From positions 1-51,891 of IMG/VR virus record IMGVR_UViG_3300021363_000006: a stretch of 51,891 bases of DNA. One strand, written 5' to 3'. Positions 39,481 through 47,955 of this stretch are shown one piece after another. The notes under the pieces were generated by a model. The model worked only from the letters and a program-made list of their open reading frames with translations. It ran no database searches and was not told where the DNA came from. Both the position numbers and the translations under genes were made by a program. The stretch is from a virus. Within the stretch, counting starts at the first letter, position 1. The number at the start of each line of letters is the position of its first letter.

Positions 39481-40081
39481 TACGTCCTCCTCCTCCTGCT
39501 GTTTCGTTCCTGTTCGAGTCGCTGCTTCTCGTGCATAGCATTCAGCCCTGCAGTTAAGAGCTCGATGTGGTATGGGTCCTGATCAAGCAACCCTCCAGCT
39601 CTTGGTAGAACGTGCAGCTCCTTGCACAGGAACGTAATCCGTATGGCGAGATCAACTTCGTCATCTGGTTCGCGATCTAGGATGACACTGGCGTTGACTC
39701 GCCCTTGGAGTTTCCCTCGTCATCGTCCCCGTCGAAGTTGTTCATGTCCTCGATGAGCTTCTCGATTTCCTGTCCAACGCGCGGGTCCAGGGAAGCAACA
39801 TCCACAGGGTTGGAGAGGTTGAGCAGCTGACCTTCGATGCGTTCCAGGTTGTGTTCGATAACACAATAGCGGAACTCGAACAAGTTCACATTCTTGTTCG
39901 CCATCGCGATCTCGCCTGCAACGTCGTTCTTACCCTTGCCGTGGTTGGAGAAGGTCAACTTGAGCATGGCACGTCGTTCCAGGATTTGACCATAGTCCAT
40001 CTTTCGGAGCACAACAAATGCTCCGTCAAGAGTCTTGAGGTCAAACCTCTCAGTGCTATTGGATCTGATTGCTACGGGCAT
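39480..40081 (-). CDS. Tail assembly chaperone G-T by -1 frameshift
   Basis: The frame of the gene at 39677-40081 shifts by -1 at GGGAAAC (minus strand, 39716-39710), a canonical slippery heptamer. It continues through VNASVILDREPDDEV to a stop at 39480, giving about 200 residues. This is the classic siphophage G-T pair that helps tape measure folding and tail assembly. The second frame has no start of its own and ends with RRRR. Confidence 0.85.
39677..40081 (-). CDS. Tail assembly chaperone G
   Basis: A protein of 134 residues starting MPVAIRSNSTERFDLKTLDG, after AAGGGAGGAA as ribosome site. Short form of the chaperone pair, with an acidic end (NFDGDDDEGNSK). It is preceded by R3 and the 14-bp motif. 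Confidence 0.85.
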   Translation of the reverse strand: MPVAIRSNSTERFDLKTLDGAFVVLRKMDYGQILERRAMLKLTFSNHGKGKNDVAGEIAMANKNVNLFEFRYCVIEHNLERIEGQLLNLSNPVDVASLDPRVGQEIEKLIEDMNNFDGDDDEGNSKGESTPVSS

Positions 40082-40109
40082 TGCATTTCCTCCCTTAAGG
40101 AATTTCTCG

Positions 40110-40123
40110 CCCTGTGGTCTACT
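40110..40123 (-). promoter_or_regulatory. Repeated 14-bp motif, copy 5 (minus strand)
   Basis: AGTAGACCACAGGG read on the minus strand, 29 bases before the chaperone ATG. It lies just downstream of element R3, the same order as R1 plus motif at 10480-10641. Confidence 0.65.
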
Positions 40124-40128
40124 AGATT

Positions 40129-40260
40129 TCTCTAAGCTCTCTAACCCTTAGACTTCTCATTAGACCGAGTCTAACCTAAGTCTAATCGAAGTTCCCTGAG
40201 GCCCTAATACTACTCGACCCCGCAAGATCCTTCTTAGTTAGACTCTCAGAGAGACTTAGA
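40129..40260 (-). repeat. TTAGAC/GTCTAA structured element, copy R3
   Basis: On the minus strand: TAAGTCTCTCTGAGAGTCTAAC ... AAGGATCTTGC ... TTCGATTAGACTTAGG TTAGACTCGGTCTAA ... AAGTCTAAGG ... AGAGCTTAGAG. Same order as R1 and R2, with changes in the loops. AGTCTAA/TTAGACT and TTAGAC-TCG-GTCTAA pairings are possible. Begins at the stop codon of the major tail protein (the TAA of GTCTAA). It fills most of the 174-base gap between the tail protein and the chaperone. Confidence 0.7.
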
Positions 40261-41176
40261 CAATGTTCTCCGTAGTATTCACTACAAGTCCGTAAGCGTT
40301 ACCGGCACCTAGCGTACCCTTGTACTCAACCTTAGCCCGGACCAAATCGCCCTGTCCTCCGAGGTTGACCTCATACGTGTCGATAATCGAGGCTGCCATC
40401 GTCATCACGAAGCCAGGAGTACTGCCAACTGTCATGGTGATGCTCTGCGCTGTCTCAGCTTTGAACAGGTCGTACTCCGCACGGCTGTCGAAGTCTCTCT
40501 CGACCGACAGCCCTACTTCCCGTTCCCCATAGCTAATGAACTGTGCACCTGTTCCAGTGTTCTTCAACCGGAACTCAGGCTTACCCTTGTCGTCAACCTT
40601 CAGCTCGAACTTGTCCGTGTCGAAGATTTGGGAAGCTGTTGGAATCTGGAGATTGTAACTGCCAGCACCGAACGGAACCGAGGTAGGCCACGTAGCAGTA
40701 GGCGATGACTGAACTGCCTCGTCCTGACCAACAATATGCGGCTTGAACATGAGTTCACCGTTGTCGACAGAGAAGCTAAAGCTCGCAACAACGCAGCCCG
40801 TGTAGGCATACACAATACCATTGCGGACGATCGTGATCGACAGCGTCTTGGCTGGGATAGCTACAGCTGTAGGAGTGCACGTATAGACGTACGGTCCGGC
40901 ACCTGTCTTGACAATGCTCACTCGCGATGCGTAGAGGAAGTACGGCACACAATCGTGCAGCGCCTCCATCGTAATGTCACCAGCGATGTTCGAGTCACCC
41001 GCAACAGCACCAACGATATCAGGTGTCTGTCGAATCGGACGGCGCCACTGCGTGTCCTGTTCGAACTTGAGCGACTCCGACATGAACGGGATGAACTTGG
41101 TAGGCGCGACGTACGTGCCAGGCACGGTCTCGATCGCAACGCCCATGATGCCAGCTGCACCGATGCCCGGAGCCAT
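40256..41176 (-). CDS. Major tail tube protein
   Basis: A protein of 306 residues. MAPGIGAAGIMGVAIETVPGTYVAP is a typical start of siphophage tail tube proteins; beta-rich with AGDITMEALHD and GQGDLVRAKVEYKG. Length is longer than minimal tube proteins and may include a C-terminal Ig-like part. Sits before the chaperone pair. Confidence 0.85.
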   Translation of the reverse strand: MAPGIGAAGIMGVAIETVPGTYVAPTKFIPFMSESLKFEQDTQWRRPIRQTPDIVGAVAGDSNIAGDITMEALHDCVPYFLYASRVSIVKTGAGPYVYTCTPTAVAIPAKTLSITIVRNGIVYAYTGCVVASFSFSVDNGELMFKPHIVGQDEAVQSSPTATWPTSVPFGAGSYNLQIPTASQIFDTDKFELKVDDKGKPEFRLKNTGTGAQFISYGEREVGLSVERDFDSRAEYDLFKAETAQSITMTVGSTPGFVMTMAASIIDTYEVNLGGQGDLVRAKVEYKGTLGAGNAYGLVVNTTENIV

Positions 41177-41421
41177 TACACTTCGCCACCCTCCGTGAAC
41201 TCGACCGTGACATGCTCATTGCCTGCGAACGCCTCAACCAGCGAAGGTCCCGGCCCGTATCCGCCTTCTGCAAGAACCACAGGGTTGGAGGCTCGGTAGT
41301 GTTCGTCGACTTCATCGTTGACTCTGTACGTTCGACCATTGAGGAGGATCTGGTCGAGGCCTGTGATGTCGATCTCCCCATCCTTGGGGAGGTTCGGAAA
41401 GTTGAAGCTAATGGTGTACAA
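41176..41421 (-). CDS. Small head-tail/tail protein, 81 aa
   Basis: Starts MYTISFNFPNLPKDGEIDITG, overlaps the tail protein start by one base. Beta-rich, acidic end. Unknown; between the tail terminator-like gene and the tail tube gene, so likely in tail assembly. Confidence 0.6.
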   Translation of the reverse strand: MYTISFNFPNLPKDGEIDITGLDQILLNGRTYRVNDEVDEHYRASNPVVLAEGGYGPGPSLVEAFAGNEHVTVEFTEGGEV

Positions 41422-41431
41422 CGTGCACCTC

Positions 41432-41881
41432 CTAGGGGTTGTTGGGGAGTCGTTCCTGTGTGGTAGCTTCCCACGTTATGCGAGACGCTCTCATCGTAGT
41501 ATTCGCTTTGGTAGAGTAGCCCGACGTAACATCAGTAACGTAGCAATGAATTGCCATGCCAAAGAATGTAGCATCTGCGTTCACTAGGGTACAGATGGCT
41601 TCAGCGAGTTGATCCGACTCAAGTCTGTTAGTTGTTATGTTCCTGATTTCACTGTGGTATACTAGGATGAACAACGTCAGCTTGACCTGAGTCATGCGAC
41701 CTGCACCGTACAGCTCTGAGGCCTTGTTGTTAGGCTCAACACATACAGCAGGAGAAACGGGAATGCGCTCCTGATCTCCATAGAAGATTCCGCCATCAGC
41801 AATGCCTAGAGCATTACTGTTGGCCTCCAGTAGCTGTTGCATCCGAAGGCCGAACTCAGAGAGTGTCGTAGCAAGTGTCAT
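41432..41881 (-). CDS. Tail terminator-like protein
   Basis: A protein of 149 residues starting MTLATTLSEFGLRMQQLLE, coupled to the upstream stop (ATGA). Order and size match the tail terminator/minor tail U-type proteins of siphophages. The central VKLTLFILVYHSE is strand-rich. Confidence 0.65.
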   Translation of the reverse strand: MTLATTLSEFGLRMQQLLEANSNALGIADGGIFYGDQERIPVSPAVCVEPNNKASELYGAGRMTQVKLTLFILVYHSEIRNITTNRLESDQLAEAICTLVNADATFFGMAIHCYVTDVTSGYSTKANTTMRASRITWEATTQERLPNNP

Positions 41882-42393
41882 CCAGGCCACGCAGCTTCGA
41901 TGCGCTCTAAGAGCCACCTGTCGAAGACATCGCCAATGGCCTTCTCATCTGAGTCCTGCAACAGAACGAAAGGCCTAGCCGGGATAGCGCCAGCACCCGA
42001 CTTGCCTCCATAGCCGCCCTGATGGACCTTACCATACCAAATGTTTGGAGGTAGATCCGCGATGTAGGCTTCTTCCTTTGTGATGGTCCAAAGGTTCTGG
42101 TAACTCATCCCCTGACGGAGAGCGCCTGTCTTGATGAGCATCTCGCCTAGGTCTTCACCCAGCATCTCATGGAACTCAACTGTCGAGTCCGCGTAAGGAG
42201 CCCAGCCAGGCCTTCCACCAGCATCGAAGTTCGCCCTAATGCTGGGAATGACTACCTGCTTGACGCAACGCTTGAGAGGTTCCTTGAAGGACCTGATGTC
42301 AAGACCCAACTTGTCAACATGGGCAGCAACGATCTTCAACGAGGGCTTGAACGTGTACTCTAGAACAGGCTGTGCTGTAACTGCTGCAGGCAT
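41878..42393 (-). CDS. Virion morphogenesis protein (HK97 gp10/Mu gpG-like)
   Basis: A protein of 171 residues starting MPAAVTAQP after AGGAGG. FDAGGRPGWAPYADSTVEFH is the signature of phage virion morphogenesis/tail completion proteins. Between the connector and terminator genes. Confidence 0.78.
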   Translation of the reverse strand: MPAAVTAQPVLEYTFKPSLKIVAAHVDKLGLDIRSFKEPLKRCVKQVVIPSIRANFDAGGRPGWAPYADSTVEFHEMLGEDLGEMLIKTGALRQGMSYQNLWTITKEEAYIADLPPNIWYGKVHQGGYGGKSGAGAIPARPFVLLQDSDEKAIGDVFDRWLLERIEAAWPG

Positions 42394-42401
42394 AGCCCCT
42401 C

Positions 42402-42857
42402 CTAGAAAACGTTGCCCATGGAGAACGATGCGGGCCCGAGACTCGGGTCTTCGACTGTCGGACACTGTGCCGACGAAACGTCTGTAGGGTAGAAGGACGG
42501 AGCACCCTGATCATTCACAGGTATAACCCCAGGAATGATTGTAGCACCCGTCAGGATGTTCGAGAGCATTGCCTCAGCCATGGCCGCAAGTCTAGTGGCG
42601 TAGGCATTTTGATCTGCGTTGTCGTCCGAGTACTGCCGTGAGTACAACCATGACACGTAGTACATTGCAATGATGGTCTTGATCAGCTCTGGCGTAGTCG
42701 TAGGGCTGACCCAGCTCGAAGTGTCATATGCCGTTGCTACTCTTCCGAGCACCTGGGCTGACACCTGCACTTCGAGCTCACCGTCGAGAGTAGAGCCCAG
42801 AGCAAGTTTGGTCTTCTCAGCCCACGCTTGCGCCTCAGCGACAGTGATGTTGGACAC
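42402..42857 (-). CDS. Head-tail connector/adaptor
   Basis: A protein of 151 residues, helical (AEAQAWAEKTKLALG, MYYVSWLYSRQY), with a pattern like gp6-type connectors, then a Pro/Ser-rich end. Position after small capsid-tail genes supports a connector role. Confidence 0.7.
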   Translation of the reverse strand: MSNITVAEAQAWAEKTKLALGSTLDGELEVQVSAQVLGRVATAYDTSSWVSPTTTPELIKTIIAMYYVSWLYSRQYSDDNADQNAYATRLAAMAEAMLSNILTGATIIPGVIPVNDQGAPSFYPTDVSSAQCPTVEDPSLGPASFSMGNVF

Positions 42858-42859
42858 GA

Positions 42860-43111
42860 CTACTTGACCGGTTCCTTCGGCTTGTTAGCCTCGGCCAGTT
42901 CCTTCTGCAGCTGCTCGATCTTCGTCAGGAGCTGAGCCTTCTCCTCGTCCTTGTCAGCAGGACCAACGACAGGTTCACCGATGGCGCCCTGCTCCTTGAG
43001 CAGCTTGATGGTCTTCGCGTCGAGTCCCGTAACCTTGTCGCCCTGTTCGATCACGACTCGTGTCTGATCCCCGTTGCCGTGGACGATCCTCGTAAGTGCT
43101 ACGTCAGTCAT
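42860..43111 (-). CDS. Small head protein with coiled-coil tail
   Basis: Eighty-three residues, start MTDVALTRIVHGNG. A beta N-terminal half resembles small head-tail joining proteins, and the end is an acidic coiled coil (AQLLTKIEQLQKELAEANK). Confidence 0.6.
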   Translation of the reverse strand: MTDVALTRIVHGNGDQTRVVIEQGDKVTGLDAKTIKLLKEQGAIGEPVVGPADKDEEKAQLLTKIEQLQKELAEANKPKEPVK

Positions 43112-43326
43112 TAGTGTTGCCTCCAAACGTTTGTATCGGTAGGAAGGATGCGTCGTGGAACGGCTGCCCCAGCATTGAGAGGGGTACGTGTGCCTGACTG
43201 CTGGACGATTGCAAGGACCAAGTTGCTCTGATCAGTAACCGAAGTCACCTTCGCTGATTGCCACTTGGCTGCAGCCGTCAAGTAGTCGACGCAGTCACCC
43301 ACTCTCACGTGCCAGGCATTTGCCAC
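43111..43326 (-). CDS. Small virion-associated protein, 71 aa
   Basis: Starts MANAWHVRVGDCVDYLTAA. Beta-rich; overlaps both neighbours by one base. Probably a small head or head-tail protein. Not recognised. Confidence 0.6.
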   Translation of the reverse strand: MANAWHVRVGDCVDYLTAAAKWQSAKVTSVTDQSNLVLAIVQQSGTRTPLNAGAAVPRRILPTDTNVWRQH

Positions 43327-44327
43327 TACGCGATCGCGGCCTTGATGAGGTAGCCGGTGATCGACTTCCCGAAGTCAGCCGAGGCAGGATTGATCTCGTT
43401 GCCAACCAGCTTGAGGTCGTAGCGGCGGGCCGTCCGAATGAGATCGGACTTACGCTTGTCCTCGCGCCAGCGGTCGGTAACCATGACCTGCCCACCGTAG
43501 TTCCAGGCGAACTCGTAACCGAAGGCAGGAGTGCGTAGACCTGGACGTGGCGGCACCCAAGCCATGATGACGTCCTTGCCCCACAGGTACCCGACGGTCA
43601 CGGCGTTGCCGAGCGTACCTACACCCCCAGATCCGATACCGATACCTGGCACGACGATCTTCGCCATGCCGAAGACGGCAGCGATGATCTCAGGAGTCAG
43701 AATGGCTCGTTCGGAGTACTTGATCCGCTCGATGATGTCCGGGTGGTCCTCCAACGTGCTCATCACCAGGTAGGGGATGATCGCGATGTTGGGATCCATG
43801 AACACCTTGGCGTTGAGGGCACGAACCCCTGTACGCCAATCCAGGATCGGGTTGCTATTGACGTAGTCGTTCCATTGAGCCGTACCCGACAGCGTGGTCG
43901 AAAGACCCGAGGCGTAGTTGGCTGCAGTGGTGACCAGCGCCTGCATCTTGACTTCGCGAGCCAAGAGGATCTTGGACGTAAGCAGCTCAGTCGCGTCGCG
44001 GTCTGGAACGAATGGCGAATCAACCTGCTCCCGCTCTTCGTCCGGGATCGCCATCTGGAGCGCGTGCTCCTGGCAGTAGTAGGTGTCCGTAGACACCGTG
44101 TACCCGGGGATCTCGTTCGCTTCGGTTCCAGGAGCTCGGTAGTCTGACGTCTCCGTCAGCCAAGCTTCACGACCGAAGACGTAGTACTTGTCGGCCTGCT
44201 TCTTCACCGCGACGACGGGGAACAGTTCCTCGCCAACCATGCCAACGTTCGGCCAGCCAACGCTGATCTGCGTAAGGACGGCATCGATGTGGGTCTGACC
44301 GGATCCGGTAGGACTCCAAACAGCCAT
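43326..44327 (-). CDS. Major capsid protein
   Basis: A protein of 333 residues. MAVWSPTGSGQTHIDAVL opening; an extended arm followed by a spine-like region (EREQVDSPFVPDRDATELLTSKILLAREV) and a P-domain (ILTPEIIAAVFGMAKIVVPG). Matches HK97-fold capsid proteins of Mu-like/actinophage type. Follows decoration protein and protease as expected. Confidence 0.88.
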   Translation of the reverse strand: MAVWSPTGSGQTHIDAVLTQISVGWPNVGMVGEELFPVVAVKKQADKYYVFGREAWLTETSDYRAPGTEANEIPGYTVSTDTYYCQEHALQMAIPDEEREQVDSPFVPDRDATELLTSKILLAREVKMQALVTTAANYASGLSTTLSGTAQWNDYVNSNPILDWRTGVRALNAKVFMDPNIAIIPYLVMSTLEDHPDIIERIKYSERAILTPEIIAAVFGMAKIVVPGIGIGSGGVGTLGNAVTVGYLWGKDVIMAWVPPRPGLRTPAFGYEFAWNYGGQVMVTDRWREDKRKSDLIRTARRYDLKLVGNEINPASADFGKSITGYLIKAAIA

Positions 44328-44347
44328 TGCTTAGTACACCTCCTTCT

Positions 44348-44764
44348 CTAGTAAGACGCGCCGGGAGTGAGCAGCATGTCGAAGAACTCGTTGGCATTGC
44401 TCGTAGCCGTCAGTGCAATGCCAAAGACTGGCAACGGCTGAGCACCTGCGATCGCACGAGTCACAACGATTCCTCGAGAGCTAGAGTCGTTGCTGATACG
44501 TGCACCCTTGGTAACGGCTGCACCGCACTTCACGCGGGCGATGCCCATCAGGTCGACCTTGATGAAGGCCTTGCCCGTAGCGATCTTGGCCGCATCGATG
44601 TCCTCGGTGCAAACACCAAACGGAAGCAAGGTGTTCGCAGCGGACAATGTAATCACGGACTGCTCGACAGTGCCCTGAATGACCAGGAGACCTGAAGCGT
44701 AGGCGGTGACAGGCGTCTGAGCCAGAAAGCCTTTGCTCAAAACGTAATTCGGACCAACACCCAT
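44348..44764 (-). CDS. Capsid decoration protein (DUF2190-like)
   Basis: A protein of 138 residues. Beta-rich with KCGAAVTKGARISNDSS and PVFGIALTATSNANEFFDMLL, typical of small decoration proteins ahead of major capsid genes. Probably trimeric on the head surface. Confidence 0.75.
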   Translation of the reverse strand: MGVGPNYVLSKGFLAQTPVTAYASGLLVIQGTVEQSVITLSAANTLLPFGVCTEDIDAAKIATGKAFIKVDLMGIARVKCGAAVTKGARISNDSSSRGIVVTRAIAGAQPLPVFGIALTATSNANEFFDMLLTPGASY

Positions 44765-44766
44765 TT

Positions 44767-45876
44767 CTAGTTACCTCCCTGCACGGCGTAGGAGCCCATC
44801 GCGTAGTCGCGGTAGGCGTCAGGGTTCTCCAGAGCCACCTTGGCTACAGCGTCAGCGTAGTTGAGCTTGTGGTCAGTCTGGACCTTCTGAACCAGCTCGC
44901 CGAACACCTTGACAGGGTCCTGCTCGGTACCGGGGTTCTGATGACCAACCTCACCAAGCTTGACAAAGCCTGTCTCACCAAGCGCCTTGACAATCGTGGT
45001 GACCTTGGTACCAACGGCGTCAGTCGACTCGTGCAGGATCTGCACCAACGTCTCCACGACAGTCGCAGGAAGCGCAACCTTCTTGGTACGAAGCTCTTCG
45101 TTCAGAGTAGTAACACCGTTGCGAACCTCAGCAAGGCGCAAGGCTGCAGTGGTACGGGCACTCTCTTCCCGCAACTGCTGCTGCGACTCCATCAGCAGCT
45201 TGATCGCAGGGTTGGTCTCGGCCAGCTTCTTGAGTTCGGTCTCGGCGTCGGTCAGCTTGACCGGCTCCTTCTCCGCCTTCTCCTTAAACTCCTTGATCTT
45301 GGCCAAGAGCTGCTCTTCGGTAGCGTCCTCGGCCAGACCCAGAAGTTCAGCGAACTTCTTCGGATCCATATCATTCCCTTCTTCTGGGTCGTCCGTACCT
45401 TTGAGCATCTCGGACAGGTTGAGAGGAGACAGGTCCTTCAGGAAAGGCCTGTTGGTGATTGCTCCGCCACTGAGGACATCCGAGAACTTGGTCTGGCTCT
45501 TCGGATGCACCCACTCATCGACAAACTCAGGGGAGAAGTACTTGTAGGCCTTCGACCGAATCTTGGTCGCGGCGTCCTTCGTCCACTCGACAAACAGGTA
45601 GAGGCCGTCAGTACGAACTTCAGCCTTCTTCACCCATCCTGCAGCCTCGTCGGTTCGCTTCTTGTGATCGTAATCAACGTCAGGCTCAATCTCTCGCACC
45701 TTGTTGTTGACACTATCTGCAAACCTCTGAAGGCGTTCATCAGAGAAGTCGATCTCACCATAAACGACGTGATCGTACTTGCCTCGAGTCATGGCGTGGA
45801 TCCAGGATGATGGAGTTTCTCCCTCACTTAGTACAACCTTATGCAGGTCGACCAAGTAGCTCATCCGCTGCGTCAC
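44767..45876 (-). CDS. Prohead protease/scaffold (Mu gpI-like)
   Basis: A protein of 369 residues, GTG start with AAGGAGGG ribosome site. N-terminal half (about 1-150, IDFSDERLQRFADSVNNKV, then VDYDHKKRTDEAAGWVKKAEVR) is Mu-I-like protease. The C-terminal half is helical and Glu/Lys-rich (scaffold). The protease acts on itself and the capsid. Confidence 0.85.
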   Translation of the reverse strand: MTQRMSYLVDLHKVVLSEGETPSSWIHAMTRGKYDHVVYGEIDFSDERLQRFADSVNNKVREIEPDVDYDHKKRTDEAAGWVKKAEVRTDGLYLFVEWTKDAATKIRSKAYKYFSPEFVDEWVHPKSQTKFSDVLSGGAITNRPFLKDLSPLNLSEMLKGTDDPEEGNDMDPKKFAELLGLAEDATEEQLLAKIKEFKEKAEKEPVKLTDAETELKKLAETNPAIKLLMESQQQLREESARTTAALRLAEVRNGVTTLNEELRTKKVALPATVVETLVQILHESTDAVGTKVTTIVKALGETGFVKLGEVGHQNPGTEQDPVKVFGELVQKVQTDHKLNYADAVAKVALENPDAYRDYAMGSYAVQGGN

Positions 45877-45942
45877 TGTACCACCCTCCTTACCTCTTAT
45901 TGTAGAGTATACCTAGTAGTGAACTACACGAACACGTATATC

Positions 45943-47247
45943 TTAGACTATCTTAATCGCACCATCATCGCATGTGACGTAATACGAGATGTACAAGGTA
46001 GTTGCAAGGTCATCAAGCTTGAAGGATATGTACTTCGGAAGCAATGTACCATCGTCAACGAGCTGAGCCAGGTCTGCTGCTACGCAGCTGTCGAACGCTT
46101 CCTTGGCAAAGGCTACAACCAGGTCAACAGCAGAAGCATTATCAGCCGCCAAGATGCTAACGACTACGTTGGTTGTAGTATCCGCACCATTGCAAGTCTC
46201 GCTTGCGAAGACCTGAACAACAACCGTACCAGCCTCGGAGGCTACAACACTATCGCCAAGACCTGCTCGAGCTAGAATGCCTACAGCGTCTACTCCAGCG
46301 GAAGCCTCTGCGGTAACTGGGAGGGCTGCTGCGATGGAGGAGCCTTCACTGCTCGCAGCATTGTCAAGGCCGCTTCTCGTCGTCGCCGTGACCGCTTCAG
46401 TACTACCAGAAGTGTCAGCAGCACTAGTAGTGACAACAAGTGAGCCTACCGAATCTGCGCCTGTAGAAGTCTCAGACGCTGCAGGGAAGAAGGACTGGAA
46501 GACCGTTCCAGCAGTATCTACACCTGCAGACGTTTCAGTTGCAGAAGTAGCAACTGCAAGAGTCGTTGATGCATCGCTACCTGAACCAGTCTCCGTCTGG
46601 GTCCGAGACGTAGCAAGGCTTGCAGCATCTGCGCCAGATGCGACATCAGCGGAAGTCGTGGACGCAGAGACCACAGGGAGGTCTGATCCAGATGACGTGT
46701 CTGCCGAGCTCGTTGCAACAGCTTGGGTGTTTACAGCATCTGAACCCGTACCTGTATCCGAGTCGCTAACTGGAACTATGGATAGTGGTGCAGGTAGTGC
46801 AGGTAGGACGATGTTGGTTTGGCGTGTGTAAAGTCGCCTCGCTACGTTTAGAGCAGCTGAGTTGACAACGAGTGGCTGTCGAACGGGTGGGTCGAAGACC
46901 TGAAGCGTCCCTGCATCGACTCCAGATCCTATCTCAGTACCAGTACTTGACGCTGCAAGTGTTCCTGCGTCTACAGACGATCCCGTCTCAGTCGCTGAAG
47001 TTGACGTTGTTGTCGCACTTACAGCATCCGTACCTGAGGACGTTTCTGTCGCAGTGAAGGTTACAGTCTGGGTGAGTACAGAGTCATTGCCAGTAGGGGA
47101 TTCAGTGTCTGTCCTCGACGTTGCAAGTGTTAGGACAACATCTACTGCAGAGCTGGTATCTGAGTCTGCAATTGGTGTAGGCAGCAGGAAGACAGGCGTC
47201 CGCAATACGATCGGGACGTTAGGATAGCCCCTACCAGCTCTTGCCAT
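45943..47247 (-). CDS. Repetitive Asp/Ser/Thr-rich structural protein
   Basis: A protein of 434 residues, made almost entirely of about 17 imperfect units of 18-20 residues with core TETxSGxDAxxxxA. A non-repeated stretch lies near 105-160 and a folded C-terminal tail is about 50 residues long. Such Ala/Ser/Thr/Asp repeats recur in surface or fibre proteins of actinobacterial phages. It lies between the protease and the lectin-like gene, so a head fibre or appendage is likely. Confidence 0.75.
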   Translation of the reverse strand: MARAGRGYPNVPIVLRTPVFLLPTPIADSDTSSAVDVVLTLATSRTDTESPTGNDSVLTQTVTFTATETSSGTDAVSATTTSTSATETGSSVDAGTLAASSTGTEIGSGVDAGTLQVFDPPVRQPLVVNSAALNVARRLYTRQTNIVLPALPAPLSIVPVSDSDTGTGSDAVNTQAVATSSADTSSGSDLPVVSASTTSADVASGADAASLATSRTQTETGSGSDASTTLAVATSATETSAGVDTAGTVFQSFFPAASETSTGADSVGSLVVTTSAADTSGSTEAVTATTRSGLDNAASSEGSSIAAALPVTAEASAGVDAVGILARAGLGDSVVASEAGTVVVQVFASETCNGADTTTNVVVSILAADNASAVDLVVAFAKEAFDSCVAADLAQLVDDGTLLPKYISFKLDDLATTLYISYYVTCDDGAIKIV

Positions 47248-47250
47248 GTG

Positions 47251-47952
47251 TCACCAACTCATTGCTCTGTTGAGTGCTGCCATCGAAGGTGAGACGTATG
47301 TCTCAGGAGGATTGAACGAGGCAGACGGAAAGGCGTCGTCTAGCTGGTAGTCATCTACATCCCACTTTCCCAAACCAGCATTGCCTACGCCAACAGAGAA
47401 GCCTGCAGCACCTGCAGCTGTGAGGGTAGTATCGGTCGTGGACCTATCCCACGTGTTCGGCTCGCCAGCACCGTCAGCCCAAACACGTGCTTGGACTAGG
47501 GAGCCTACAGCACCAAATCTACACCAGTACTTAGTAGCAGATGCAAATGCTAGGGTAACGGGTGTTAGTAGGTCTGTGCCTGCATAGGCATTGCTATATC
47601 CAAGGGTCCAGTTACCTGCAGGCCTATTCAGAGATACATAGTACCCTGCTTGTCCATCTAGCAGGTTCGCATTTGACTGGTTTGATCGCACATAGAATAG
47701 CGGATATACTTCATCCCCTGTAGGCCACTGGAAGCTGAAGAGTGCCACGGCATTTGCCACGGACCCTGCAGTAGCATCCCGGCGTGCAACGCGCGACCCA
47801 CCAGCGTAGCCCCCTGTGGTGCCACAGGTCAAACGTCCCTGGTTAGACTGGATCTGGGATCCACCACCAGAAGGCGTCAGACCTGTAGCCCAGGTAGCAC
47901 TCCACGCAGCACCATTGGTCCCAGTAAACGTGTCACTGGAAAGCGTGGTCAC
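47251..47952 (-). CDS. Lectin-like (jelly-roll) structural protein
   Basis: A protein of 233 residues. DTFTGTNGAAWSATWATGL start and the strand pattern (SRVARRDATAG, WCRFGAVGSLVQARVW, WDVDDYQLDDAF) look like a concanavalin/LamG-type jelly roll. Possibly binds sugar on the host, or caps a fibre with the repeat protein just downstream. Confidence 0.7.
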   Translation of the reverse strand: MTTLSSDTFTGTNGAAWSATWATGLTPSGGGSQIQSNQGRLTCGTTGGYAGGSRVARRDATAGSVANAVALFSFQWPTGDEVYPLFYVRSNQSNANLLDGQAGYYVSLNRPAGNWTLGYSNAYAGTDLLTPVTLAFASATKYWCRFGAVGSLVQARVWADGAGEPNTWDRSTTDTTLTAAGAAGFSVGVGNAGLGKWDVDDYQLDDAFPSASFNPPETYVSPSMAALNRAMSW

Positions 47953-47955
47953 CGA

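Noticed and set aside
46277-46831. Rightward open frame of 184 aa opposite the repetitive protein gene
   Set aside because: It is the antisense of a low-complexity repeat gene and lacks a ribosome site. All neighbours are on the minus strand.
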